Source: Paenibacillus elgii NBRC 100335 | GTDB taxonomy: Bacteria; Bacillota; Bacilli; Paenibacillales; NBRC-103111 | Assembly (NCBI RefSeq): GCF_004000865.1 | Contig: NZ_BIMB01000005.1 | Coordinates: 206,771 to 270,770 of the forward strand | DNA length: 64,000 nt | Direction: 5' to 3' | Shown: piece after piece, positions 18,464 to 27,725 of the stretch | Position numbering within the stretch: the first letter of the stretch is position 1 | Layout: each line of letters opens with the position of its first letter | Made by a program: the position numbers and the translations under genes | Notes under the pieces: generated by a model | The model's database searches: none | Told to the model about the DNA's origin: nothing | The model's input: only the letters and a program-made list of their open reading frames with translations

Positions 18464-18495
18464 AAAAAGCCTGCCCCTTCAACAAGGAGCAGGCT
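18464..18495 (-). terminator. Terminator of thrS
   Basis: Stem AGCCTGC (18468-18474) with GCAGGCT (18489-18495), extended by CC/GG pairs, and five T on the minus strand at 18464-18468. It lies between the converging acyltransferase and thrS genes and may serve both. Confidence 0.8.
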
Positions 18496-18523
18496 CTTCG
18501 GCCATATCATATCGTATAACAGC

Positions 18524-20461
18524 TTACACTTGCTTGGTCCGAATCTCTTCCCGGATCATCTCGATGACGCTATCTACGCTGTGAGCGCCGAGGTCGCCTT
18601 GACCGCGCCTGCGGACGGAAGCGCCCGATGCTTGCACTTCGTTCTCGCCGACAACGAGCATGTACGGAATTTTCTCAAGCTGCGCTTCGCGAATTTTGTA
18701 TCCGAGCTTCTCGTTGCGCAGGTCGGCTTCGACCCGGATACCGGCATTTTGCAGCTTCGCTTCGACTTCCTTGGCATACTCGTCGAAGTTGCCGGATACC
18801 GGAAGCACCTTCGCCTGTACCGGACACAGCCATGTCGGCAGCGCGCCGGCGAAGTTCTCAAGCAGGAATGCGGTCATCCGTTCCATGGTCGAAATAATGC
18901 CGCGGTGAATGACGACCGGGCGATGCTTCTGGCCGTCGGCTCCGACGTATTCCAGTTGGAAGCGCTCCGGCAGGAGGAAGTCGAGCTGCGCGGTCGACAG
19001 CGTCTCTTCTTTCTTGAGCGCGGTCTTGATCTGTACGTCCAGCTTCGGACCGTAGAAGGCCGCCTCGCCCTCCGCCTCGAAGAACGGCAGACCGAGCTCC
19101 TCGACCACCTCGCGAAGCATCCGCTGCGACATTTCCCACATTTCGTCGTTTTGGAAATATTTTTCCGTATCCTTCGGATCGCGGTACGACAGACGGAAAC
19201 GGTATTCTTTAATGCCGAAGTCCTCATAAACTTGACGAATCAGGTTCACGACGCGAGCGAACTCTTCCTTGATTTGATCCGGACGGCAGAAAATATGCGC
19301 GTCATTCAGCGTCATCGCCCGGACGCGGTGCAGGCCGGTGAGCGCTCCGGACATCTCGTAACGGTGCATCGTGCCGAGCTCGGCGATCCGCACCGGCAGG
19401 TCGCGGTAGCTGCGCATGTCGCTCTTGTACACCATCATATGGTGCGGACAGTTCATCGGACGCAGTACAAGCTCCTCATTGTCCAATTCCATCTTAGGGA
19501 ACATGTCTTCCTGATAATGCTCCCAGTGGCCGCTCGTTTTGTACAATTCCACGTTGGCAAGCACCGGTGTGTAGACGTGCTGGTAGCCGAGACGCTCCTC
19601 CAGATCGACGATATAACGCTCCAGGGTACGGCGTACTTTGGCGCCGTGCGGCAGCCAGATCGGAAGTCCTTGGCCGACTTCGCTGGAGAAAGTGAACATT
19701 TTCAGCTCTTTGCCGAGCTTGCGGTGGTCGCGTTTTTTCGCTTCCTCCAGCAAGTGCAAATGCTCGTCCAGCTCCGCTTTTTTCGGGAACGCCGTGCCGT
19801 AGATGCGCTGCAGCATTTTGTTCTTCGAATCGCCGCGCCAGTAAGCGCCCGCTACGCTGAGCAGCTTGAACGCTTTGATCCGCCCGGTGGACGGCAGGTG
19901 CGGCCCGCGGCACAGGTCGAAAAATTCGCCTTGGTCATAAATCGTAATGACCGAATCTTCCGGAAGGTCGCGGATCAGCTCCAGCTTGAGCGGGTCCTCC
20001 AGCTCGCCAAAAATGCTCAGCGCTTCCTCACGGCTGACTACCCGGCGACGGATCGGCAAGTTTTCCTGAACAATGCGTTCCATTTCTTTCTCGATTTTGC
20101 CCAGATCTTCCGGGGTAATCGACATTTCCATATCGATATCGTAATAGAACCCGTCTTCGATCACCGGTCCGATGCCGAGTTTGACGCTTTTATTGCCATA
20201 CAGCCGTTTGATCGCCTGCGCCATCAAATGCGCCGTGCTGTGACGGTATACCTCCAGGCCTTCTTCGCTATCCAGCGTAACGATTTGCAGCGCGGCGTCT
20301 TCTTCCAGCGGCGTGTTCAAATCGACGAGTTTTCCGTTGAGTTTGCCTACGACGGCATTTTTTTTCAGACCCGAGCTGATCGACCCTGCGATCTCTTCCA
20401 CCGTCGTTCCCTGCGGATATTCCTTCACCGCTCCGTCGGGAAAAGTTACTTTTACAGCCAT
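18524..20461 (-). CDS. thrS: Threonyl-tRNA synthetase
   Basis: Class II synthetase of 645 residues. An N-terminal TGS domain (about 1-64) is followed by the editing domain with [12 protein letters not shown]. The catalytic core contains [12 protein letters not shown], the zinc-binding [20 protein letters not shown] and [12 protein letters not shown]. The C-terminal anticodon-binding domain starts near [12 protein letters not shown]. The frame is open 15 codons upstream, but ATG 20461 has GGAGG at good spacing. Expression is controlled by the T-box leader just upstream. The ytxC-thrS order matches B. subtilis. Confidence 0.97.
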   Translation of the reverse strand: MAVKVTFPDGAVKEYPQGTTVEEIAGSISSGLKKNAVVGKLNGKLVDLNTPLEEDAALQIVTLDSEEGLEVYRHSTAHLMAQAIKRLYGNKSVKLGIGPVIEDGFYYDIDMEMSITPEDLGKIEKEMERIVQENLPIRRRVVSREEALSIFGELEDPLKLELIRDLPEDSVITIYDQGEFFDLCRGPHLPSTGRIKAFKLLSVAGAYWRGDSKNKMLQRIYGTAFPKKAELDEHLHLLEEAKKRDHRKLGKELKMFTFSSEVGQGLPIWLPHGAKVRRTLERYIVDLEERLGYQHVYTPVLANVELYKTSGHWEHYQEDMFPKMELDNEELVLRPMNCPHHMMVYKSDMRSYRDLPVRIAELGTMHRYEMSGALTGLHRVRAMTLNDAHIFCRPDQIKEEFARVVNLIRQVYEDFGIKEYRFRLSYRDPKDTEKYFQNDEMWEMSQRMLREVVEELGLPFFEAEGEAAFYGPKLDVQIKTALKKEETLSTAQLDFLLPERFQLEYVGADGQKHRPVVIHRGIISTMERMTAFLLENFAGALPTWLCPVQAKVLPVSGNFDEYAKEVEAKLQNAGIRVEADLRNEKLGYKIREAQLEKIPYMLVVGENEVQASGASVRRRGQGDLGAHSVDSVIEMIREEIRTKQV

Positions 20462-20492
20462 GTCCACTACCTCCAATAATTGTAGGAAATAC

Positions 20493-20780
20493 AAAAAGCG
20501 CATCATCCCGAAAGGGACGAGTGCGCTTAGCTCGTGGTTCCACCCTAATTCAATCCGCAGCTCTTCATTTCAACAAAAGGGCCAGGCTGCGAATCCTCAA
20601 CTCATTCGGTAACGGGAATGATCCGGCGATTTATACTGCGCGTCTCCAATTCCACCAATCTAATCGGTTGGGGACGACGTTTTCCAAATCACGGCTACAA
20701 AGGGGTAACCGATTGACGTTCGCTGAAGGGGATTGCAGCCGGTTGTCCCCTCTCTCTGGACAGCACTTCAACCGATCGTG
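20493..20780 (-). promoter_or_regulatory. T-box leader of thrS
   Basis: The minus strand carries the T-box core AGGGTGGAACCACGAGC (20530-20546), whose bulge pairs with the uncharged tRNA acceptor end. It is directly followed by a terminator stem AAGCGC/GCGCTT (20496-20528) and a T-run. Upstream RNA contains AGAGAGAGGGGAC and CCGGCTGCAATCCCC, consistent with Stem I. Uncharged tRNA-Thr should favour the antiterminator and raise thrS expression. The upstream boundary is approximate and the specifier codon was not assigned with certainty. Confidence 0.92.
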
Positions 20781-20795
20781 TCTTCGATCCTTGCC

Positions 20796-21728
20796 TTATC
20801 CCTTATTATATTCAGCCGCTGTCGAGCGGTCAAGGTTTTGGCATAACCGACAGTAGCCGCACAGCTCCACGCGATTCTCGAAAATTTGCCGGATCGTCTT
20901 GATTACTTGCAAATCCGGCTCGCGGGTGTGGATATAGATCTGCTGCGGAGATACCGTAATCAGCGTGCTGACAATCATATCCTCGAAATTCATATCCTTC
21001 TCAAGCGTTTCTACCGTCACAACGGCATCCGCATCGTTCGTTTCGATCTTCTCCAGATGCTCGCCAAGCAGCATAAACTCATTGCCGCCTTTATGAATAA
21101 GATGAACGAACGGAATTTTCGCTTCCTGAATATAGACGAAATATTGCAGCAGGGAAATGAATTCGCGATACTGCCGGTCCATGACGAATTCGTCGACGGC
21201 ATATTCGACAACTTCGCGGAGCTCGTTCAAGTAATCCGGCGCCCGGAAGCGCAGAAAGCCGTCCAAATTCAGCTCCGTATGCTCTTCGATGTATTCGGTA
21301 AGCAGGGCGGTCAGCTTGTTTTTCCGCCGCAGGTACGCTTCATTCTTGTCCGATTTGACTGCCGCCGAATCGTCCCGCTCTCCCAGCATTTGGCTGCAAT
21401 ACCCCAGGATGCTGTCCGTCTCCTCGTCCTGCTTGTAATGAAACTCATGACGGATCATATAACGCAGCAGACGCTGCTCTTCTTCCGCCAATAAATAGTC
21501 CGCCACGGCGCCTGCTGCCGCTTCATATAGCGCGTAACCGTCGGCCTGCAGTTGAAAAGCCGGCATTACCGCGTTCACTTCGACTCGCTGCAGACCGTTC
21601 CGCCGGTCCAGAACGATCCGGATCTTGTTCTCCTTATGTAGCCGTTCGCCGAAAAGCTCGACAAGTTGCAACAGCCGGTCAGCCTGAGCTTCGGAGCGTT
21701 TCACCATTACGATCGTCAACAGCTTCAT
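20796..21728 (-). CDS. ytxC: Sporulation protein YtxC family
   Basis: A 310-residue protein assigned to the putative sporulation protein YtxC family from its sequence and its position upstream of thrS, as in B. subtilis. The C-terminal half contains LLQYFVYIQEAKIPFVHLI and ends with a Cys pair (ELCGYCRLC) that could bind a metal. The middle contains a KLTALLTEYIEEHTELNLDGF-like segment (RKNKLTALLTEYIEEH, LNLDGFLRFR). No membrane segment. Biochemical role unknown. Confidence 0.85.
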   Translation of the reverse strand: MKLLTIVMVKRSEAQADRLLQLVELFGERLHKENKIRIVLDRRNGLQRVEVNAVMPAFQLQADGYALYEAAAGAVADYLLAEEEQRLLRYMIRHEFHYKQDEETDSILGYCSQMLGERDDSAAVKSDKNEAYLRRKNKLTALLTEYIEEHTELNLDGFLRFRAPDYLNELREVVEYAVDEFVMDRQYREFISLLQYFVYIQEAKIPFVHLIHKGGNEFMLLGEHLEKIETNDADAVVTVETLEKDMNFEDMIVSTLITVSPQQIYIHTREPDLQVIKTIRQIFENRVELCGYCRLCQNLDRSTAAEYNKG

Positions 21729-21870
21729 CCAGGGTCACACTCTCCTTTCGGGCCTTACGATTCCTTTAAAGTATATGGCTGGACCTTCGCAGATATACAA
21801 AGTACAGACACCCGGGATGTAGCAATAACTGTGAGGGGAATTCATCCGAAGCTTCTTTTATGGATACCAA

Positions 21871-21900
21871 TTGTATTATTTAACACAATTATGATACAAT
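21871..21900 (+). promoter_or_regulatory. Predicted promoter of the L,D-transpeptidase gene
   Basis: TTGTAT (21871-21876), 18-base spacer, TACAAT (21895-21900), with the palindrome GATACAATATGTATC across the -10. The start codon follows 39 bases later. Confidence 0.55.
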
Positions 21901-21938
21901 ATGTATCAGTGACAAAATATGATCCTGGGAGGTTTGCT

Positions 21939-23465
21939 ATGCAGCATCTTCGCCAAAGGTTCAAATCGCCGGACGCGGACAAGCTAGTTCGTCTGCACAA
22001 AAATATTTACCTTAACCGCAACGATCCCAAATATCACGAAAAGGTGATCACGTATCTCGATCCACACTCTCCCGAGGCGCATTACAAGCTGGGACAATAT
22101 TTCGAGAACAACGGCAATATCGGCAAAGCGCTAAAGCATTATAAAGAAGCGATGAGCACGTATCCTTCGCCGTATTATTTTCCCGCTTCCGGCTCGATCC
22201 GGCGGCTGACGAAGGAGAAAGCTCCCGCTGTACCTGTATCTCAAGCGGCCTCAGGCTCAACTGCACCACGAACAAAAAGCAAAGGCGCTGCCGCCGGTTT
22301 AAAAATGCTGCTGCTGGTGCTTCTGTTCATCAACGTGCTGCTGCTGGCCCTGCTGTACGGACCGACCGCCGTTTCGAAGGTCGTTTCGGCGTTTATGCCT
22401 TGGAGCGTCGGAAAAGAGGTAACGTACGAAAGCATCGAAACCGCTTACGTCCTGCATTTTCCTTATGGAGAGCCGCAAAAAACGGTAGAGGAGGCGCTTC
22501 ATAAAAAAGCGCTGCAGCTTGCAAACGATCATCCGAAGCAAGCGATCGTCCTGTACGGCGTAGCTTCCGGCGTTCGAACCGCGGATAACCAAGCGGTGCC
22601 GCTAAGCGACGAGCAGCTTAAAACCAAGGCGTTTGTCGTGGCGGAATACAACCCGGCCGTCGATACTTCGGTCAAAATCCGGTTCCTTCAGCCGGAATTT
22701 CAAAAGCTCCGGACGACGGCCGGAGCCCAATTGATCCGGACGGCGCTTGAAGCTTACGCTTCGGATCACGGATCGATCCCCTCCTCCATTGAGCAGCTGT
22801 TTCAGCCTTATCCCAATAATTACGCCAGCTATATGCCTATAGAAACGATTAGCGGTTCGGCTCATGTCCGAACCGTTTTTGATGGGAGCGGCGGATGGGT
22901 ATACGATGCCCGTGCCCAAGACCCTGCACATAGGTTTTACCCGAACGTCGCGTGGGAGGGCGCATCCGGGACGGCTGCCGCCTCCACAAGCCTTCCTTTC
23001 GAACCGGTGACGGTCACGATCGACAAAAGCGCTCACTTACTCCGGCTGAACGCAGGCCAGATGGTGCTCGCGGAGCTGCCTGTCGGACTTGGCGCCGACG
23101 GCCGAACTCCAGACGGCGTCTTGACCGTCCTCGAGCGGGTCCGCGAACCGCAAGGGAGCCGCCCGGGGGTATACGGCACCGCTGCCTTGGGGATGGGCGA
23201 GATCGCCATCCACGGCACAACTGACGAAGCATCGATCGGCGCGAACCGGTCGCTTGGCTGCATCCGCTTGACCAACGAGGCGATGTCCGCCCTGTACCCG
23301 TTCGTGCCGCGGGGCGCGCGCGTCGTCATCGGCAGCGGCGCAACGGGCGGAAGCGGAAGCGCCCCGGTTCTAGTCCAGCCGGAGCTGCTGCACCCGGGCA
23401 AGGGCGGCTTGGGCCGAGAGGCTGAAGAAACGGCGAAGCACCGTGTCTTTCAGTGGTTAGGCTAA
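21939..23465 (+). CDS. L,D-transpeptidase with TPR-like N-terminus
   Basis: Probable peptidoglycan cross-linking enzyme, 508 residues. A cytoplasmic N-terminal part (about 1-75) has a TPR-like helix pair (PEAHYKLGQYFENNGNIGKALKHYKEAM). A Lys/Ala-rich linker and one membrane helix (LLLVLLFINVLLLALLYG) follow. The extracytoplasmic region ends in a YkuD domain with IAIHGTTD and the catalytic SLGCIRLTNE. GGGAGG six bases before ATG 21939 fixes the start, although the frame is open much further upstream. A bidirectional terminator follows. Confidence 0.9.
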   Translation: MQHLRQRFKSPDADKLVRLHKNIYLNRNDPKYHEKVITYLDPHSPEAHYKLGQYFENNGNIGKALKHYKEAMSTYPSPYYFPASGSIRRLTKEKAPAVPVSQAASGSTAPRTKSKGAAAGLKMLLLVLLFINVLLLALLYGPTAVSKVVSAFMPWSVGKEVTYESIETAYVLHFPYGEPQKTVEEALHKKALQLANDHPKQAIVLYGVASGVRTADNQAVPLSDEQLKTKAFVVAEYNPAVDTSVKIRFLQPEFQKLRTTAGAQLIRTALEAYASDHGSIPSSIEQLFQPYPNNYASYMPIETISGSAHVRTVFDGSGGWVYDARAQDPAHRFYPNVAWEGASGTAAASTSLPFEPVTVTIDKSAHLLRLNAGQMVLAELPVGLGADGRTPDGVLTVLERVREPQGSRPGVYGTAALGMGEIAIHGTTDEASIGANRSLGCIRLTNEAMSALYPFVPRGARVVIGSGATGGSGSAPVLVQPELLHPGKGGLGREAEETAKHRVFQWLG

Positions 23466-23471
23466 GCGCAA

Positions 23472-23518
23472 AAAAGACGCTTGTCCTCGAACCGTATGGT
23501 CGAAGGAAAGCGTCTTTT
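23472..23518. terminator. Bidirectional terminator between L,D-transpeptidase and mqnC
   Basis: Stem AAAAGACGCTT (23472-23482) with AAGCGTCTTTT (23508-23518), plus inner pairing TTCGACC with GGTTCGA. T-runs lie on both strands between converging genes. Confidence 0.85.
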
Positions 23519-23526
23519 GTTTTATG

Positions 23527-24666
23527 CTAGTTTTGCATAATGAAGTCTTTATGCACTTGAACCGTTTCGTCGTCGAAGCGGCGCAAAATCTCATAGCGCG
23601 TATTGCGCTGTGCGGGAATTTTGCCTGCTTCCCGGATAAGCTGCAGCGTCGAGCCGATGTTCACCTTGTGCGTCGTCCCTGCCGCGGATACGACGTTTTC
23701 TTCGATCATCGTCGAGCCGAAATCGTTGCAGCCGTAGTGCAGCGACAGCTTGCCGACCTCCGGTCCCATCGTTACCCAGGACGACTGGAAGTTCTTTATG
23801 TTGTCCAGCATGATGCGGCTGATCGCGACGTTTTTAAGGTAATCTTGCGGTCCCAGCTTCTCCGCCTTCAGATTCGTGTTGTCCGGTTGGAACGTCCAAG
23901 AGATGAAGGCCAGGAAGCCTGGCGTATTGTAGCCGTTCGCGATGCATTCATCCTGTGCGTCGCGGATGCGAAGCAGATGCAGCGCGCGTTCCTCCATCGT
24001 TTCGCCGAAGCCGATCACCATCGTCCCGGTCGTGTGCATACCGACTTTGTGAGCCGTTTGCATGACATCCATCCAATCGCGCCACGAGCCTTTCAGACGG
24101 CTGATTTTGCGGCGGGTGCGGTCGTCGAGAATTTCCGCGCCGCCTCCGGGCAGCGAATCCAGACCGGCTTCATGAATGGCCCGGATCACTTCCTCCAGAG
24201 ACAGGCCGTTCGATACTTCTTTCATTTTCATAATCTCGGCCGGGGAGAACGAGTGCATCGTAATGTTCGGGAACCGCTTCTTAATTTCCTTCAGCAAATC
24301 GGTGTAATAGCTGAAAGGCAGGTTCGGGTTCGTGCCCCCCTGCATCAAAATTTCGGTTCCTGCGACGTCGATCGTTTCCTGGATTTTTTGAAAAATAACC
24401 TCGTCCGGCAGCACATAGCCCTCTGCCGAGCCCGGTGCGCGGTAGAAGGCGCAAAAACGGCAGTACACATCGCAAATATTCGTATAATTGACATTCCGGC
24501 CGATCACGAAGGTCGTAACCGGCTCCGGATGATGCCGCAGCATAATTTGGTTGGCCACATGGCCCATTTTTTCGATTTCGTCCGATTCGTAGAGCGCCAT
24601 ACAGTCTTCCAGACTGATCCGGTTGCCGGCCAGCGCACTATCCAATATCCGGTCGATGGAACTCAT
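23527..24666 (-). CDS. mqnC: Cyclic dehypoxanthinylfutalosine synthase (radical SAM)
   Basis: Radical SAM enzyme of the futalosine menaquinone pathway, 379 residues. It cyclises dehypoxanthine futalosine. The cluster motif is CDVYCRFC (CxxxCxxC), preceded by NVNYTNI, and followed by LMQGGTNPNLPF, HSFSPAEIMKM, GLDSLPGGGAEIL and GTMVIGFGETMEER, all typical of MqnC. ATG 24666 is preferred over the ATG three codons upstream, which would overlap the AAGGAG site. No other mqn gene is in the window. Confidence 0.94.
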   Translation of the reverse strand: MSSIDRILDSALAGNRISLEDCMALYESDEIEKMGHVANQIMLRHHPEPVTTFVIGRNVNYTNICDVYCRFCAFYRAPGSAEGYVLPDEVIFQKIQETIDVAGTEILMQGGTNPNLPFSYYTDLLKEIKKRFPNITMHSFSPAEIMKMKEVSNGLSLEEVIRAIHEAGLDSLPGGGAEILDDRTRRKISRLKGSWRDWMDVMQTAHKVGMHTTGTMVIGFGETMEERALHLLRIRDAQDECIANGYNTPGFLAFISWTFQPDNTNLKAEKLGPQDYLKNVAISRIMLDNIKNFQSSWVTMGPEVGKLSLHYGCNDFGSTMIEENVVSAAGTTHKVNIGSTLQLIREAGKIPAQRNTRYEILRRFDDETVQVHKDFIMQN

Positions 24667-24728
24667 CGCTTTCATCTCCTTTATGCTTTCATCCTACCAT
24701 AAAATACTCCGCTCCTGCCATACTAAAA

Positions 24729-24763
24729 GACCGCCATTTTCCGTGGAACGGAAAGCGGCGGTC
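24729..24763 (-). terminator. Terminator of the EAL-domain gene
   Basis: Stem GACCGCC...GGCGGTC with inner TTTTCCG/CGGAAA pairing, followed on the minus strand by TTTTAG. Confidence 0.8.
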
Positions 24764-24801
24764 GCTTTTGTGACCAATTTGTGATCATCGGCACAAAGCC
24801 T

Positions 24802-26175
24802 TCAAGCGGGATGCATATGCCGGTGCCCTACGATTTTTTCTTTGACCAATTGGAGCTGCCGCACCCGTTCCTGGTCGGGCACAAGCGGCTGCGGACGGGC
24901 AAAATAAAAGCCTTGCACCATATGCACCTGCATCTCGCAAAGCATGCTGAGCTCTTCCGGCCGCTCGACGCCTTCGGCGATCACTTGGCAGTTCATGTTG
25001 TCCGCGAAGTGCAGCAGCGCCTTCAGCAGCGATTGCTTGACGGACATCCGGTCGATCTCGGCAATGACTGATCTGTCGATTTTAATGATGTCGGGCACTA
25101 GCTCGGAGATCGATTGCAGGCTTGAATAGCCGGCCCCCGCATCATCCACGGCAAAGCGGAACCCATGCGCGCGGCAAGCGTTCATAACGGCCCCTATGTA
25201 TTGAAAATCCCGAATCGCGTGGCGTTCCGTAATTTCCAGAACGACCTGCGAGGCCGAAATGGCGGGAAATTGCTTCAACGTTTCCAGCAGCTGATGGAGG
25301 AACAGCGGATGTCCGAGCGAAACGGGCGTCACGTTAATAAACACCTGCTCTTGAATCGCCCGCGACGATATTTCCATGAACGCCTTCTTGATGACCAGAA
25401 ATTCGAAGCTCGATAAAAGATCGGCTTGGTAAGCCATATCGAACAGCTCGGCAGGCGTGTGGAACGGCGAGTTTTGCGGACCGCGGGTCAAAATTTCCCA
25501 GCCGTACAATTCGCCGCTGGCTAAATTGAGAATCGGTTGGGCGAGAACGAAAATGTTTTCCTGCTTCAAAATGTCGAGCAGATGCTCCCGGGTCGGGCAA
25601 AAATGCGGCGGCAGCTTCCGCGTCGCGATGCAACGGGCATAATGATAGGCCGCTTGAATACCGGCGGACGTGTTCTCGAGATCCGGACCGATGATATAGC
25701 ACCCGCTTTGCAGCGATACGGGAGCTTGAGCGTCGACATCCGCATGCATGCGGAGCCTGCGCGAAACTTCTTTTTGCAGCTCCTGCGCCTTGCGCTGCAG
25801 CTCGTCGAACCCGCAAACGGCTTGTTCTTTAACGAAAATACCGTAATCGTCGAGCGCAAACTGCCGGACTCCGATCACATCTTTGTCCCGGAAGCAAGAA
25901 GGCAGCAGTTCCAGAATCGTCTGCCGGATACGCCCCTGCAGGGCGCAAAGCCTCGATTCGGAATAAGTGGAAAACATATGATGAAAATCTTCCAAGTACA
26001 GCAAAATAAGCCCGCACGATTTTCCTTGGCTCCGGTACCGTTTGACCAGCGAGAGCACTGGATTGCGAAACGTAAACTCCGGGGGAAAAAAGCGGAGCGC
26101 CCTGCTCGGATAAGGCAGCCGGAGTAGCATCCGGATTCGTTCTTTCCACTCACCTGAAGCAAATGAAAACGTCAT
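24802..26175 (-). CDS. c-di-GMP phosphodiesterase-type EAL protein with degenerate GGDEF-like domain
   Basis: A 457-residue protein without membrane segments. The N-terminal half follows the GGDEF fold (GLILLYLEDFHHMFSTYSES; then RQFALDDYGIFV where a GGDEF loop would sit) but lacks the cyclase motif. The C-terminal EAL domain has the signature as EIL (GWEILTRG). The other metal and catalytic residues are visible: Asn in VFINVTP, Glu in LEITER, the Asp pair in DDAGAGYSS, Lys in IKIDRS, EGVE and QGFYF. It is therefore likely an active phosphodiesterase with a sensory N-terminus. GAGGGG precedes ATG 26175. Confidence 0.88.
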   Translation of the reverse strand: MTFSFASGEWKERIRMLLRLPYPSRALRFFPPEFTFRNPVLSLVKRYRSQGKSCGLILLYLEDFHHMFSTYSESRLCALQGRIRQTILELLPSCFRDKDVIGVRQFALDDYGIFVKEQAVCGFDELQRKAQELQKEVSRRLRMHADVDAQAPVSLQSGCYIIGPDLENTSAGIQAAYHYARCIATRKLPPHFCPTREHLLDILKQENIFVLAQPILNLASGELYGWEILTRGPQNSPFHTPAELFDMAYQADLLSSFEFLVIKKAFMEISSRAIQEQVFINVTPVSLGHPLFLHQLLETLKQFPAISASQVVLEITERHAIRDFQYIGAVMNACRAHGFRFAVDDAGAGYSSLQSISELVPDIIKIDRSVIAEIDRMSVKQSLLKALLHFADNMNCQVIAEGVERPEELSMLCEMQVHMVQGFYFARPQPLVPDQERVRQLQLVKEKIVGHRHMHPA

Positions 26176-26265
26176 AAATTTCCCCCTCACCGGCAGCAAC
26201 AACTTGTCCCTACTATCATATCACGAGTTCGTTATAGTGAATAGGGCGGTATTCCTTTTTTTCAC

Positions 26266-26296
26266 AGAAAAGCCGATGATCCCCTGAATCATCGGC
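26266..26296 (-). terminator. Terminator hairpin, half of a duplicated pair
   Basis: Perfect 9-bp stem GCCGATGAT/ATCATCGGC (26272-26280 with 26288-26296) followed on the minus strand by TTTTCTG. A 22-bp near-copy of this sequence lies at 26506-26527, next to the metC stop codon. It is probably the terminator of the met operon, displaced by the palindromic element between the copies. Confidence 0.65.
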
Positions 26297-26345
26297 TGAG
26301 CTTGTTGAAAAAGCGGTGAATTGAGGTAGTAGAGGTGCACGAGGG

Positions 26346-26466
26346 GGTGGGGTATCTACTTCCGGTCGCTCTTGTCCGCAGGAAATTTTGATTTGAAGCC
26401 GCTTCGCAGCGGATATTTCCCGCGGACAAAGGCGAACGCTATCGCTCCTCCAGTAGATACCCCACC
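26346..26466. repeat. 121-bp imperfect palindromic element
   Basis: Terminal 15-bp perfect inverted repeats (26346-26360 and 26452-26466, GGTGGGGTATCTACT) and an inner pair TTGTCCGC(A/G)GGAAAT (26372-26386 and 26415-26429). The centre carries a small hairpin GCCGCTTCGCAGCGG-like (around 26398-26413). No reading frame. It resembles a MITE or palindromic repeat and lies between two copies of a terminator-like sequence downstream of metC. Confidence 0.7.
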
Positions 26467-26534
26467 TCCGTATGTTTCTCTATTTCAGTTAAAAACCAGT
26501 TTCTCGATGATCCCCTGAACCATCGGCCTCTTCT

Positions 26535-27725
26535 TCATTTATCCGCTAACGCTTGCTCCAAATCTTCGATGATATCCGCGATATCCTCCAGACCGACGGA
26601 ATACCGGACGAGCCCATCGGTAATTCCGCGCTCCAGTCGGACCTCGCGCGGCATCGCCGCATGCGACATCATCGCCGGGTAGGACAGAATGCTCTCGACC
26701 GCTCCCAGGCTGACAGCGACCAGCGGAATGCGCACCTTAGATAGCAGACGCTTGGTCCGTTCGCCAGAGCCGGTGTCGAACGAGACGACGGCGCCATAGC
26801 CGAGCGATTGTTTCTCGTGAATGTCCCGCCGAGGATGATTCGGCAGCCCCGGATAATAGACGGCTTCGATCGACGGATGAGCCGCCAGCCAGGCTGCCAA
26901 CTGCCGGGCGCTCTGCTCGTGCGCTTCCATTCGAGCCTTCAAGGTTTTCATCCCGCGCATGAGAAGCCACGAGTCCTGCACGCCGAGAATGGTGCCGAGC
27001 CCGTTCTGAATCTGTTTCAGCCGGCGGCCCAGACTGTCGTTGGCGGCAACGGCCAGCCCTGCGGTTACATCACTGTGCCCGCCAAGGAACTTCGTTGCGC
27101 TATGCAGCACGATATCGATGCCGTGTTCGATCGGACGTTGATGGTAAGGCGTCATGAACGTATTGTCCAGCATGGTCAGCAGGCCATGTTCTTTCGCCCA
27201 GCCTGCGACTTCGGCAATATCGGTAATTTTGAGCGTCGGGTTCGACGGCGTTTCGAGGAACACCGCTTTCGTATTCGGCTTAAGCGCCGCTTTCACCCGG
27301 TCTATATCCGTCATGTCGACGAACGTCGTCTCGATGTTCATCCGTGGCAGGATGGACGTCAGCAGACGGTATGTGCCTCCGTACACATCCTCCGTGCAGA
27401 TGACGTGGTCCCCTGCCGACAGCAGCATGAACGCGCCGGAGATCGCTGCCATGCCGGAAGCGAACGCGAAGCCCCGCTTCCCCCCCTCGAGCAGCGCAAT
27501 GTAATCCTCAAGCGCCTGCCGGGTCGGGTTGCCGGAACGGGAGTAATCGTACTCCTGCGGCTCGTCGAGCGAAAATTGATGGAACGTCGAAGCCTGGTAG
27601 ATCGGAACGCTGGAAGCACCGGTCGACCGGTCGATTTCGCTTCCGAAATGAATCAGCTTCGTGGCGAAAGCGCGGTCTTTGTGATGATCGTTAGGATGAG
27701 TTCCTTGCGTCGTCTTATCAGCCAT
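26535..27725 (-). CDS. metC: Cystathionine beta-lyase
   Basis: PLP enzyme of the Cys/Met metabolism family, 396 residues; expected to split cystathionine into homocysteine, pyruvate and ammonia. The PLP lysine is in LHSATKFLGGHSDV. Other family motifs are YSRSGNPTR, FASGMAAIS and ETPSNPTLKI. Its start (ATG 27725) overlaps the end of metI by eight bases with GGAGGAG inside metI, so translation is coupled. Sequence alone cannot exclude gamma-lyase activity; the operon order matches B. subtilis metI-metC. Confidence 0.9.
   Translation of the reverse strand: MADKTTQGTHPNDHHKDRAFATKLIHFGSEIDRSTGASSVPIYQASTFHQFSLDEPQEYDYSRSGNPTRQALEDYIALLEGGKRGFAFASGMAAISGAFMLLSAGDHVICTEDVYGGTYRLLTSILPRMNIETTFVDMTDIDRVKAALKPNTKAVFLETPSNPTLKITDIAEVAGWAKEHGLLTMLDNTFMTPYHQRPIEHGIDIVLHSATKFLGGHSDVTAGLAVAANDSLGRRLKQIQNGLGTILGVQDSWLLMRGMKTLKARMEAHEQSARQLAAWLAAHPSIEAVYYPGLPNHPRRDIHEKQSLGYGAVVSFDTGSGERTKRLLSKVRIPLVAVSLGAVESILSYPAMMSHAAMPREVRLERGITDGLVRYSVGLEDIADIIEDLEQALADK

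Noticed and set aside
18452..20479. Plus-strand frame of 675 codons
   Set aside because: Antisense shadow of thrS.
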